Shown in pieces: positions 44,740-56,694 of a stretch of 64,000 nt of DNA. Under the pieces are notes generated by a model. It did no database searches, had not been told where the DNA came from, and worked only from the letters and a program-made list of their open reading frames with translations. The DNA is taken from assembly GCF_963966145.1 (NCBI RefSeq), contig NC_091047.1, positions 4,402,001 through 4,466,000 of the forward strand. The letters run 5' to 3'. The stretch comes from Tenebrio molitor. Its lineage: Eukaryota; Arthropoda; Insecta; Coleoptera; Tenebrionidae. The number at the start of each line of letters is the position of its first letter. The first letter of the stretch is position 1. The position numbers were made by a program, and so were the translations under genes.

Positions 44740-47300
44740 CGACATTTTACTCAAATTAACATGAACCCATTCCGCCCAAAGCATTCCACGACTTTTCGCA
44801 CAAAATCCCCTTGAATCGCACGTGACACCTCTCCTGTCATTCCTCCGCCATATTGTCTCGATTTCTCTCCGCCCGCTCGATTTTTCTCACCAGAAATGGC
44901 GAAATGTTGTTCGCTTTTCCCCCAGAATATACCAGCGGGATGTGTCGTGACTGACATGGTTATTTTCGTGCATTTCATCGTCGTTGAGTGTACATCGCGT
45001 GTTTCGTATGCGAGTTTGACCATTTTTCTTGGCTCACTGTGTCAGGTTTCTAGGAATCGTGGGGCTCTGTGAGAAAGTCCGATTTTTTCCTCCGGTGTAA
45101 ACATACGTCATGGCCTCCTGCGTCTAGCTGCTGTTTGTTTTCTATTTACTTTGTATGTCGCTCTCGTAATTGGCTTCTTTTTCGTATGTGTTTAACGGTC
45201 TCGTTATTCCATTACACACACATGCACGAACGATTGTTTTTTCGTGTATTCACCTTTCCCCGGTCGGTGTCGTGTGGACGTTAATTATTTTCGAAATAAA
45301 TTAATTTGTCATTGTCTCGCAGCGGCCCCATGAAAAATGGTTCGCCGCGGAATTGGACGGAAGATAAATGAAACAAAGTTGCTAGTGCTGGCTTTGTCAT
45401 TATTAAGCAATTAGACTTGACAAATTACGATAGAGAAGAATGGCCAACTTGGTATCGGCCATTGCGATTTGCTGTCCACAGAACACTGAGAAAAATTTCT
45501 AATACGATTTTGTTACGAGCGCAGCGATGGCAATAATTACATGAGGGATGACAGTACTTTATTTTCGTGGTATATATCCACTTTTTCGCGATCTAATGCG
45601 TTTAAACAAGATAAATATCTTCACAAATTATTCTCTGTTACCTATTTCGGCCATATCGATCGTTGGTGACACAGAAACTGCCAAAAGATTTCGATTTGGA
45701 AATTGTCCCGGATCTTAAGCTAATTACCAAGAATAGAACAATTAGTTAATACAACCGACTGTGTACACAATCAATAACAAGAATTCTGAATAATAACACG
45801 ACCGCATCCTATAATTACCGGCATCATCTTGTGTGTGTATGACGGGGTTAATTATTGTTGTTACCCTCCCCTGAAAATTTGATAACGATTTAACTCCAAT
45901 CCGGTATCGATCAGAAAGGTCCCCATCGTGCGGTTGTGCCGCCATCACCGCCAGCTCGTCCTGTTGATCCTTACGTAACGCTAACGAGCGGAATCCGCTG
46001 ATTGTTTAATCCAAAAATAATTGCGCTAAACTCCCCCCGTCGAAATAATTCACTTCTTTTACCTAAACGCTGCCTCCATCGAGCATGCAATCAAAACGGA
46101 ATTAAAACGTCTTAATTGCGTGGGCCCACCGCCTCGATGGGGCATTTTCACATGCAGATCGCCTCATGTAAATGGAAGAGGCTCTGGATTGGACGCTTGA
46201 GGCGCGCCGCCACAACAGCCAATGACTCCGCCAACAGAACACAACGAAAAACATTCACAGACCCACCCATTCCGAACCAAGAAAAAATAATCATTAAAAA
46301 TACATCAGGTCCGGGCCGGCTGGTGTAATTAACATTGTTTTTGTTCCATAAGGCCTCCGTGGTGGCTCACGATCCGGCCGTCATCCCCGGAGTCCCCGGA
46401 CAGGCCGCAATTATCACTGGATTTATCGTGAGGGGCAACGAAAATAATCCCGGATTTTTTTTTTTCTTAAGATGGTGTCGCTGATACGCGCGCTTTTTTC
46501 TTGAATGTTCAAATGTGGGAACGCAATAAGAGGATCGAGACGTGGTGTTTAAAATACAATACTATTCTTCTTATGCAGACAGCTAGAGCGGCTGATAATT
46601 GCGGTGTTTATGCGAATAACACTTTCAACTCTCACAGATAAATCTGCGAGCACGTATTAAATTTGTAACCGAGAGACGAGTTGCAACACTTTTTTTACAA
46701 GTGGGAAGTGCACGCGCGCGAGCGCAGCGGGACGCCAGATAAATTTGTTGGACTCTACCATTAATTAATTTCGTCCAAAGCAAGCGTCATGAGGGGTTAA
46801 ATTTTGTTGCAGTAAATTACGAAGAGCGGTGTCATATATTACCGAAATCCCCAATTATGAGAGGGAGGTGGTATTTTTAATTGTTTTTTTTTTCGCTTTT
46901 GTAAAATTTATGGGCGCTCATGAAGCGAATCTTAGTCAAGTGTTAAAAATATACAGAATTATGACCTGTTTAATTACTATCTCTCACGATACAATCCACC
47001 TATGATTAAAACTTACGGCAGTTGTAAAGCCGGTAAGGCGTAAATTATTGATGTGAACGGGCACTAGCTTTTTCAAATTAATAATGGACGGGAAAACCTC
47101 CGGAACAGCGCGTTTACGAGGCCATTTAATGACATAATACGCTCCCTTCGAGCAAAAATCGATATTTTACGTCGCGAAATTATAGTTGTGGGGTGGAAAA
47201 ATGTTTGGAAATATGAAAAGCCGTCAAGGTGTCAATAAATACAAAGCTTTGATGGAGTGGATCCGTTCAGTTTTGATTTGAAAGCTCGGAACGCAAGAGA
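44740..47300. other. Longest GC-richer island
   Basis: About 2.5 kb of repeat-poor, CG-containing DNA. A 90-codon minus frame at 44751-45023 starts at an ATG in good context but matches nothing I know. TAATTA/ATTAAT cores recur and a T-run lies near 46457. GTGCACGCGCGCGAGCGCAG near 46710 echoes the foldback loops. Candidate regulatory DNA. Confidence 0.35.
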
Positions 47301-48240
47301 TTGGCTGTTGTTAAGTTGTCTTTTTAAATAAACACTGGCAACAAGAAAAATCTCAAAAAATTCAAACAATCTTTCGACAGCGAAGAACAAAAAAAAAAAA
47401 AATCACAGAATAATTTTGCCAATTTCTGTGATATTAGACACCGCCAAATACGTCACGGTGACTCAATCACGTAGGAAACGTTGTCGAACAAATTGGTTTT
47501 GATCTTGCTGAAACAGTTGAATCACATTCGTACCCCTACTTTGTAGCTGTTGTTAAGTTAAGTAACAAGTTAAGTCAATGTTAAAATTTTTTGTTTTTCA
47601 CAGTCGGTCTTAGCCACATTTCTTTTGTTTCAATTGTTTCAAAAAATGAAACCGGTTTATGACTCAAACAATGTTATGTGTTTTGTGAATCTGCCAAAGT
47701 GAGCTAATGATTGTTTCAATGCAAAATAAATTTTAAATTTTTTGAGATTTTTAAAATTTTCCAAAATTTTGTCTATTTTTTGAAATAATTTTTACATCTA
47801 AATTTGGCTTCTAGAATCGATAGGACAAAAATAAAGAACAATATAATAAATATTCCACAATTTACAAAGAAAAACACCCACATGAAGAAAATTTGGTAAC
47901 TTGACAGTAAATTGATGACAATAATTTGTCAATATAACGCAGAGTAATTTGAAGGCAATAATACAAATTTGTTATGGTTGGATTTATTATTATTGACATG
48001 ATTTGGTTCAAAACTGGTCAATTACATTTTTTGCCAAACTCTGTTGAACCATTTTGACAATTACAACATTGTGAAATATGTTCTAGGATACGTAGTATGT
48101 GTAAAACAAATAGATGTCACATTTTGTCAAAAATCTATTAGGTAGAGCAAAATCCAAAAAAAAATCTTTCACAAATTTTTCGCAACAAATCATTTTGTCT
48201 GTTGAAACTTGCGGAAAAATTGGCAAAGAACATTTGCATC
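47301..48240. other. AT-rich spacer
   Basis: AT-rich, with an A-run at 47390-47402. The last part (48100-48240) may be the eroded start of the transposase remnant. Confidence 0.35.
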
Positions 48241-48660
48241 CACGTGAATTTAAACGAGCTGTTGCCACTTGATTTTGAGAAGCATGAACTACCAACTTTT
48301 TTTTACCGATGAGGCTTGGTTTCACTTAACAGAATACATATGTAAATTCGCAAATAGTGGAGCGCTGAAAATCCGCAGTACATGGTGGAAACACATTTGC
48401 ATTGCATCAAAAATAGTGTCTGGTGTGCTTTACCTATTCTGCAGAAGGTAAATTTTGCCGAGATTTTTTCATGATACGATTAATAATGAAATCTGATATC
48501 GTTCATAAACGTCACGTGGATAAGACAACTGAAGCCTAGTTTCAACAGGATGGAGCAACGGCCCACACATCTATTCAGAAATCTAAATATACCATCTTTA
48601 AAATTGCAATGAATGCTTTGAAAGAGTAAGCACAGACTATTTAGAATCAGAAACGCCACA
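48241..48660 (+). pseudogene. Degraded mariner-type DDE transposase
   Basis: One frame contains TDEAWFHLTEY (from about 48309), matching the block around the first catalytic Asp of insect mariner-type transposases. Further on, in another frame, FQQDGATAHTSIQ (from about 48541) matches the block with the second catalytic Asp. Several stops and frameshifts lie between and after them, and no inverted terminal repeats are visible. The enzyme, which would excise and insert transposons at TA, is dead here. Confidence 0.65.
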
Positions 48661-48708
48661 AGTTTTAGAAGAGTATGTATATTTTTATACGAGTTTTCCA
48701 AGAGTCTA

Positions 48709-48777
48709 TTGTCGAACGAGAGGGTTTAGAGCACGACGAACGCAGTGAGGAGTGCTCTAAAGGAACGAGTTCGACAA
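48709..48777. repeat. Foldback with CG-rich purine loop, 69 bp
   Basis: TTGTCGAAC (48709-48717) pairs with GTTCGACAA (48769-48777), and TTTAGAGCAC (48725-48734) pairs with GTGCTCTAAA (48752-48761), both perfectly. The loop is GACGAACGCAGTGAGGA. It directly follows the transposase remnant. Confidence 0.75.
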
Positions 48778-49089
48778 CATTTTTCCACTTCGGCTCATTA
48801 ATTTAATTTTTTTAAATATAAAATAATTATCTAGTGACTTTTATTTTAATGGAATTGGGTTGATATTGACGAAGCGGTGTCATTTCATTGAAAATTAAAT
48901 TTCAAATTGTCTCCCAAATATTTTACAGGATAATACATTTAGAAAGCGTTCCTTGAATTCTTGCCAACAAAATTCATTAAGCAACGTATTGATTTAATTT
49001 AAATAAACATTGTGTGACATCTGTCAAACAAAACAGACTGATATTTAACTTAATTGAATTGAATTTTATTGTTTTAGTTTTCTATCGGT
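48778..49089. other. AT-rich spacer
   Basis: AT-rich with no coding signal or repeat recognised. Confidence 0.35.
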
Positions 49090-49920
49090 AAATTTTGTAA
49101 GCTTTTAAACCCCATTTCTCTTTCTCTTTCTGCATTCGTAAATTTTCTTGGCCCCCCTGTATTTAAATTTCCACCGAATCCCAATAAATACCCACCGTTG
49201 GGCGGCCATAGTGCCCAAATAGTTCCGTCCCTGTGAATCCCCCGAAACGTCACATTTCCCTTCTCTTTCTGTTCGGGTGTTGCGTCGAAGAACGCAAGAA
49301 AGAGAGGAGGCCGGCGTAATCGTGTGTTTGAATTATTGTGAAAAAAAGTAATTACGATAACTTGATATAACACTACATCATACGTGATGTGCTAAGTACA
49401 GGCTCTGGGGTTATGATGGTGAATGATTTATTATATTATAGATGGTGCACCGATGTAATTTTATCGGCCCGTTCCTACCAGCAATGCGGACCTCCATCAA
49501 AAAATAAAATATATCCTCGTCGCCGTACGGACGTTCATGCCAGCGGAACATGAAGTAATGGAGGATAAAAGCGTTGTTGCCTCGTCTTATTTTCTTTTCA
49601 TAAATGTGGACAATAAATCAAACAGTACCATTAGCGCAATAAGTAACTGCAAATGTTGCCGATCGTATCGATTGGTCGTTCCGGTGTCTCATTAAGAAGT
49701 TGCGGTCATTTTGCTCAAAAAATTTCAAAAGACAATTTATTTGGATCGTCTGCACGAATTTTTTGCTCGAAACGAGGTCCACGGGTTTGAGTTGTAACGT
49801 AAAATGTATAATTTTGGCGATATAAATATTTATTTGTCTGGCTCGAAGGTGATCATTATTTATTAGAATATTTCGAGAGGTTTGTTTGATTCTTTTTTTC
49901 TGCAAATATGTGAGTCACGT
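49090..49920. other. GC-richer island
   Basis: CG-containing stretch with minus frames 49074-49373 and 49618-49905 that carry no recognised domain. A purine/pyrimidine-rich TTCTCTTTCTCTTTCTGC lies near 49115. Confidence 0.3.
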
Positions 49921-50389
49921 AATTGTTGTTATTAAATCTGTCACAGTTCATTGATTAGCTCATCAATATTCATTCATCAATAAATCAAATGAAAATAGAA
50001 TTGTTTTGTTTTTATGTAATAATAATTCTAGTCTGCTTCCGAAGGTGTAATTTCTTTTGTCCAGTTGTTTGGATTATTTTATTATTTATAATTGCAAGAC
50101 CATAAAGTTGTATTGAATAAATTATCCAAAAAAGCAAACTTTAAAAGGAGATTTTAAAAATTAATAACATTTAATGTATTTAATTTTTTACAAAATAGTA
50201 GTTTTCACTTTCAAAGGTCCTTTTATTTATTTTTTTAACTTATTAGTTATAATGGTAAGATTTCTTCTTTTGAGATAAGAAAATTGCAGTTAGCCTTTTT
50301 ATACATGTACTAAAACTTTTTCAAAAAAATGCGACTTTACATTTTTAAAATTTTCAGAAATCTTAGGTATATTTACTTTTATTAAAGGT
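49921..50389. other. AT-rich spacer
   Basis: AT-rich, with nothing recognised before the retrotransposon tail fragment. Confidence 0.35.
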
Positions 50390-50610
50390 TTAGCCTTTGA
50401 AACCTTAGGTCCTTGGTGCAAAGAAGCCATCGATTTCATGAATGTCATCGGAAATCGACTTATTGCGATTCAAAATCAAAGAAATTCCTTTTCCAGAGGA
50501 TTTCCCTTGCTATTCAACGTGGAAACGCTGCAAGCATTCGGGGCACTTTTCCAGATTTCGCATTATTATCGGAATTTTTTTATTGTACAACAAAAATGTT
50601 ATGTACCTAG
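50390..50610 (+). pseudogene. C-terminal tail of a non-LTR retrotransposon ORF2, frameshifted
   Basis: The first frame reads LAFETLGPWCKEAIDF from 50390. After a frameshift near 50480, the next frame reads KSKKFLFQRISLAIQRGNAA to a stop at 50610. The order FETLGPW...FLFQRISLAIQRGNA is a motif I recall from the end of reverse-transcriptase polyproteins in many animal genomes. Only this tail remains and it is broken. It differs from the 30.7-kb element, so at least two retrotransposon lineages are represented. Confidence 0.5.
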
Positions 50611-50918
50611 TTAATGAATTATATTTCTTTTAAATTATATTTACTTTTCTATAAAAAAAAAATACAAAAAACCAGATTTCTCACTCTGGACTTTAATTGA
50701 GAATAAGAATTTGAATTGAAAAATCATAGTGAAGAAAATGTAAATTAAAATAATTGAAATACACTAAATCGTTATTAAAAACCTTTCAATTTTCCATCCC
50801 TTTGAACTCTAATTTTCTAATTAATATTTTTTCAAAGGACATCATTTTTGAAAGATTTCCCCATATTTTTACACTTACATTTTTATTATTGTAGCAATTT
50901 CTGTAAATTAAAAATAAA

Positions 50919-51230
50919 TACAGGGTATTTCACGAGTGATAATGAGTCCGACGGAATTAAAAATGCAACCCACAATACATTTCCAAAGCCATGAATTAGG
51001 ATCATGTCCATTTCTCATCGTTCCAATACATTTTAATCGTCGTATTTTAACTTTTTCGTAAATGTGTTGTCACAAATAAAATTATTGGAAGCAAAGCCCT
51101 CCTGGATTCGTAATTTCAATTTAAAACAATACGATATTTAAAACACCAACGTTTACTTTGGAAATGTATTGTGGGTTGCATTTTCAATTCCGCCGGGCTC
51201 ATTATCACTCGTAAAGTAAAATGCCCTGTA
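50919..51230. mobile_element. Inverted-repeat element, family J, complete 312 bp
   Basis: TACAGGGTATTTCACGAGTG at 50919 and the inverse ending GCCCTGTA at 51230. The arms run about 70 bp, including GCAACCCACAATACATTTCC and its complement. Interior non-coding. A solo end is at 33301-33366. Ends in TA as in families A, B, G and H. Confidence 0.8.
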
Positions 51231-51889
51231 TATATTTTGTACTAGTAATTAAACTAAGAATATCTTTTTCAAGCTTCCTTCTCGAAACTTAAATATTTCA
51301 CAATTGTTTAAAAATAATTGTCCATCAATTTATTTAATTAAATTCAATACGTTCGAGCTTTCATGTCCCCTTACCTCAAAATACATTATTTAACATAATG
51401 ATGTTCATTTTATTATTTTTTATATTAATATTTATAGCAAAATTATAATTTCTAATAAATATGTTCATTACAAGAAGCTAATTTAAGCACCGAATAAAAT
51501 ACTAACATGGCCTGCCAAGCAATTAGACTGTCTCAAATTATAATTAATTATAATAATAATAATAATGATAGTAATGCTCATCAAGAATTTTGTCTTAAAT
51601 CTACTTTAAAAAAATGTATTTACCAAATCTAAAGTACTAAAATAATGGTTTATAGATTTGTCCTAATTTGTGAGTCCGAAAAAATGATAACACAAATAAG
51701 CCAACAATTATTATTGTTTATTTACGGTCGTTGTTGACCGTGGCCTTACAAAATCCGTTTATCCATTATTAAACATTCATAACTACTTACACCTACCAAG
51801 CCAAAACAAGATAATTTAAAACAAAAATATCATTATTTTATTTATGAGCAGGAAACAAAATATTAGCGTAAATTTTTAAACACACAAAT
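51231..51889. other. AT-rich spacer with (AAT)n
   Basis: Very AT-rich, with a TAATAATAATAATAATG microsatellite at 51550-51566. No gene seen. Confidence 0.45.
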
Positions 51890-52986
51890 TATAGAACGCC
51901 GACAACAACACGGTCGAAACGTGCACACCCGCGCCACCTAGCGCCTGCACCGCAAACCCAACACTTCAATCACTCGCTCATTTACACTTCATAGCGCACA
52001 TTCCGTAATTGAATGATGTGCCAGAGAGCTTTTCCACGTCGGTTATTGCTTAATTGGTGTTTACGCGCGGCATCCAGACGATTTGCGCACCACGGTAATT
52101 ACAAGGGCCCAGGTCTGGACGGCGCGGCGACAAATCAGTCCGGAAAAGGAACAATCCGGGAGCGTAATAATTCATGTGAAGCTTTGCCGTCGGAAGGACC
52201 AATTTGGATAAATTTTCAATTGACAGGACGAGCGTTTTGCCCCGAAAAGTCGCTGAATATTTAATCTGGCTCGTAACGTTGTGTAAACGCGGACATTTTT
52301 CAGTGGCATTATTATTTCATAAACTAAGTACAAATTGCTATACTTATCGTTGATAACAGGACTAAAGCATGTTATTTTCCACATATTTGCAACCTTTTTC
52401 TTTTAGTGGTGGTTTTGTGGTGTTTTTTTCATCGCGTCCCGGTATTCAGTAAGTTTGGACAGATAATAAATTTCGTTAATATATTTCCACCACACCCACA
52501 TTTTATTACAGGCGACCAACGCTTTTATCGGGTGGAATCAATGTTTCCTCGCCGACCACTCCCCAGACCCGCCGTAGATTTCGTATCACATTTATGAATA
52601 AAGTATGAGGAGTTTTCTGAGTAAGATTTATTGGACTTGTGTCAGAACACATCTAATTTTCGACGGGAAAACGGGAACTTTTTTTTCTTCCACCCAGAGC
52701 ACGCTCCCACCCCATCCACCGCCCCTCACCGTTCTGGGGGCGCACGTGGACCGTCGGACGGACCGTGAAATCCCGCCGACGGAATTATTTTGCATTTTAA
52801 ACTCACCCCGGGGCGGTCTGGCCGTTCTTTTTGCGGGGAAGATTCCGAGAGACGTCACATGCGGTGTCTAATTTAATTTCGCCTAACTGAAATAAATCAT
52901 TTCGGGCCCAGGTGGATTGCTGGGATCACGTTTCACCCAGAATGGATTTCGCATGACGGCTCGGATCGGATTTCCAGTCGAAAACA
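51890..52986. other. GC-richer island
   Basis: CG-rich and repeat-poor. It has several frames of 60-90 codons on both strands (52013-52264, 52605-52871 plus; 52628-52858 minus), none recognised. Alternating CG words and TTAATT cores resemble the other islands. Confidence 0.3.
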
Positions 52987-53253
52987 ATGAGCTCTGACAT
53001 GAACGTTTCAGCTTTTCCTCATTTCCATATGGATTTTCAGTTAACGCACCCCCAAACAACTACTTTCCCACGTGACGAACAACTGAACGCGGCCAAATAT
53101 GCTGCGACCGACAAAAATGTGTCGGAACTTATTTCACACAACTGTAACATATTCATGACAAGTTATTGTTGTTGTATGTTGTGCACTTCAATACAACGTG
53201 ACCATTTAAAGTTGTGTCTCTGCTTAGTTCAGAATTTCATGACCGTTACATAG
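52987..53253 (+). CDS. Unrecognised 88-codon ORF at island edge
   Basis: ATG at 52987 in an excellent start context (GAAAACAATGAGC) begins MSSDMNVSAFPHFHMDFQLT and stays open for 88 codons. About the first 43 codons look protein-like. The rest runs into the degenerate GTCTGAGCTT repeat array, which suggests that part of the frame is accidental. It may be a short first exon, but no donor in the first part is strong. No domain or signal peptide seen. Confidence 0.2.
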   Translation: MSSDMNVSAFPHFHMDFQLTHPQTTTFPRDEQLNAAKYAATDKNVSELISHNCNIFMTSYCCCMLCTSIQRDHLKLCLCLVQNFMTVT

Positions 53254-54845
53254 CTCATATCAAAGTGACAGCGATTAGACAAGTAAAGACGTACGGCACA
53301 CACCATTTGTAATACTTTTTATTTCAAACGTACAATATATTTAGGTATATTCATGTTCATTATGTTGTGATTATTTAAAATTATGTCTGAGCTTAATTCA
53401 AAATGTCACAATTACACCAATGTCAAGATAATAGTTCTCAGAAACGAAAACATTAATAATATCCGATGTTCTCATAAATTTGTCCTCAAAGAGGCGATTG
53501 TGAACGCACCACGGATCACAGATCACGGATCAGCTGCTTAAATTTAACCTCACTGTTTGCGTTGTTTGCAGACTGGCGAGTGGTGCGTTCACAATCGACT
53601 CTTCAACGCCAACTTTGAGGAGAAATTTAAATGAACACCCGTTATAAAGCATAACAGTTATTGTTTCATGATTATTTATAATCCATTGCATTGAAATGTG
53701 TGTCTTAGATTATTTCGCACTGTCACACGCACGACACGTCTTTATAAAATAAGCATTACTTCTCAAGTGTCAAACTTTTAATGTGAAAATATTTACAACT
53801 TCAACATTCTATGACTAACAAAATATATGTCGGAGCTTGTTTCACACTGTTGTAATTGTTACAGTATTCATAAAGACATTTTTAGAATGGTAATGTTCTG
53901 GGATTGTGCAAAGTTACGTCGCAGCTTATTTCACACTCCTCTGTAGCTCCTATACTTGACATAAAACGTCCAAATAATGAAAAATGAAGCCAAATAAACC
54001 CTTGTCATGATTTCGCTCTCACTCTGTATATTTCTGTCAGTCCTTGCAATAAATTGTGTTAGTTTAAATTATCGCTGTAAAATTGTTGTTGGTGTAACAT
54101 TCACCTCTCTCAAACTTTAATTTAATGTAAGTTTATTAATCACGCATAAATCCAGTAAAACATGTTCCGAGCGTGATATTTTGCTTTAGCTTAGCTAGTT
54201 TCATACATTATTAATAAAGACTTTGAACAGTGTAGTTTTATTATGCTAATAAATCACGACCGCGTACTCAAACAACAGACAAAATGATTTATTCCACATA
54301 CAAATGCATCAAGTGTAATTCTTATCGCAGCTGCATTATCGCCATTTAGATAATTCTCGATTCGCGTCATAATTTCCGTTGAATTTATGACGATTATGTT
54401 TTCATTCCTTCCACTAGAAAAAACGCGTGTAGCGCTAATACCCCGTGACTAGAAACAATAATGTCTTAGCTTGTTTCACTCTGTTCACCCAAACTTTTTT
54501 TCGCTTCCTTTTGTGTCTTACATACAGCACTTGTTACTAATTGAAAGCGTATTACCTTGTGACAGATAAAACCGTTGTCTGAGCTCATTTCAAGCTGATA
54601 TATGCGCTATTGTTTTGTGTGATTTGTAAATTTTGTCGTCATTCTATAGTGCAGAGCGTAGCAGTTATTGCTTTGTAATTTACAATCTATTGTGGAGAAT
54701 AGTGTGTCGTACATTATTTCGCACTGTTGTGTCTGCTACACTGAGACAAATTGAGATAAATTCTTGAGTGAGAAAGGTTGTCTGAGCTTGTTTGGGAGTT
54801 GTCGCAGATTGTCCGAATGCGTGTCTGAGCTTAGTTCGCGTCGGT
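53121..54845 (+). repeat. Degenerate array of a GTCTGAGCTTRTTTC motif
   Basis: The motif GTCTGAGCTTRTTTCRCACT, often followed by GTTGTAATTGTTAC, occurs in variant form at about 53121, 53216, 53385, 53702, 53829, 53918, 54463, 54577, 54716, 54780 and 54823, always on the plus strand. Some copies share an upstream block like GTTATTGTTTYRTGATTATTTA. Spacing is irregular (about 40-550 bp). Confidence 0.65.
53465..53638. repeat. Foldback with about 45-60 bp arms
   Basis: Left arm 53465-53512 (GATGTTCTCATAAATTTGTC, CTCAAAG, GCGATTGTGAACGCACCAC) returns inverted at 53580-53638 with a short extra piece. The loop contains GGATCACAGATCACGGATCA, a 10-bp direct repeat. The element lies inside the GTCTGAGCTT array. 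Confidence 0.75.
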
Positions 54846-55620
54846 GGAGAAAGATGTGTCGGTGTAGGTTTACGTATTGCGCAAAAAGGGAGTATCGCGT
54901 TCGCCCCTCTTGTACGAATTCCTGGGTAAATCGCGTTGTTGGCTGCACGCTCCTGCGGCAGGAAAAGGAACTGGAGGAGTCATGGTTTCCGGTCGAGCAA
55001 ACCCCCGAGAATTAAGTAAGGCAGAACACGACATCCAGCCATCACCGAGTGCTTCAGCGGCGCTAATACAAAAATTGTTGTGTTTCGGATAAAGGGCGAA
55101 CATCTGTCGGGGATGATGGACATGCGAGATGGTCGCCGCTAAAACAATGAAATTTCAGTCACATTTAGAAAAAGCGAATGCCCATCGTTTCCGGCATAAA
55201 AAATATATAATAATATATGTACGTTTGTAGACGTCGGAACATAAGTAGTAATTATACGTCTGTTGAGTTGGCTCGCCTGCCTTGGGGCTAGGGCTACAGC
55301 CGCCACACGGTTGCGCTCTATCATTTTAGGCCCGAATTTGTGTTTTGTACAAACGATAGCGGCGCCGCTCGCTCGTTTTGCTCTTTTTCGGGTTTGGTTT
55401 GTTTGCTGTTAGGGAGTCGAGGGCTTTGGAACAATTTTCGACGATTACGGCCCTTTGTTGCTTGGATGATAATTGCGAACGAAATTACCCAAAACCGTTA
55501 AGGGACGGCGAATTTATTACGTCACGGATATTTTGCAGTCGTCCGAAAATTGAAAGCGATTTTGAGCGAGAGCTGCACAAAAGGAAGATTGGTTCTCCGA
55601 AAAAAAGTTGGATTTGAATT
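54730..55620. other. GC-richer island
   Basis: CG-rich. Between 54764 and 55103 at least two plus frames and one minus frame are open together, so openness is compositional and not evidence of a gene. 55340-55620 is a second CG-rich part with a 79-codon plus frame that lacks an ATG at its start. Confidence 0.3.
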
Positions 55621-56377
55621 CAACCTCGAGAAAATAACAAAAGTATACAGTTTTGAAATCGAAAAATATTGTTTTTTCATTGATTATGAAACTTGTTTTT
55701 TTAAACGAAAAATCGTAATGAAAGTAGTACTTTTTTTAATCATTTGTCAAAGAATATCAACTATGCATTTCGGTTTTTTTAATTTTTATTTTGCATAAAT
55801 CCTTTTAGGCAAAATTTCTCAACTTACAACAATACGCAAAAAATGTCGTATACAACATATTATGAAAGTCTCTGTTTTTCCAAATCAAACTGCAAATTAA
55901 TGAAAAAAGTGTGACTTTCATAACTAGTTGTACAATTACTATTTTCGTCAAGGAAATTAGATTTGTTGGAAAGATGCTAAGTATGACGCAATGTGATTTA
56001 TTTTACTTTTACCTTTTCCCAAAAAATTTCAATTTTCCTTCTCTGCTAAAAATTTTCGACAGAGAATATTCAATGAAAACATTTTTTGACAATGCTTTTC
56101 TGTTTTTTTTATTTAATTCTAACAATTCTGTTTAAAATTACTTTCGAATACATAATCAAACATTTTTTTAAAGAAACTGAAAACTACATTATTCGAAATA
56201 TCTCAAAAAATAAAAATAATTTTTTAAATTCTTAAAACAGTAAACTAAACTTTGCCATTCGGCAAAAAATTAGTTATTACTAATTAATAACAAATTTTTG
56301 GTAAGGTAATCTTCCCTGTAATCCCTGTAATCTGAGTGATTTTTTAAAATATTTCGTCCAGTGCAAAGTATCATGCG
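55621..56377. other. AT-rich spacer
   Basis: AT-rich. Frames such as 55911-56135 are rich in Phe/Leu/Lys codons expected from AT-rich DNA. Confidence 0.35.
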
Positions 56378-56694
56378 TTCAAATGAAAAACTGGGCTGAG
56401 TAGGCGTTGAAAAAAGTAAACAGTGTAAAGTTTCAATTTCCCGCCATTTCATAAAATGACATTTGTTTATGTTTAATAGGCACATGATTGAACATGTTTG
56501 TTTTCAGCAAAGGGTGCCCCTAGATATTTGTTTCGAGAATAATTTTTTTGTAAAATATTGCAAAGAAAGAAAAAAAACAGAAAGATTTTTTGTTTATAAA
56601 TTTTAGGTTAGCTGTCAATATGCTCTAATTACAACTGTCAGTTTACACTTTAAAAAAGCAAAAGAATTGACGATTTTCAAGGACTTCATTTGAA
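56378..56694. mobile_element. Family C element, copy 3
   Basis: Starts TTCAAATGAAAAACTGGGCT and ends TTCATTTGAA at 56694. It follows the reverse complement of 3596-3947 with small deletions. Both ends are present, although the right terminal repeat is eroded. Confidence 0.75.

Noticed and set aside
54764..55103. Overlapping ORFs of 70-83 codons on both strands
   Set aside because: Simultaneous openness in several frames is explained by CG-rich composition; no domain or splice structure.
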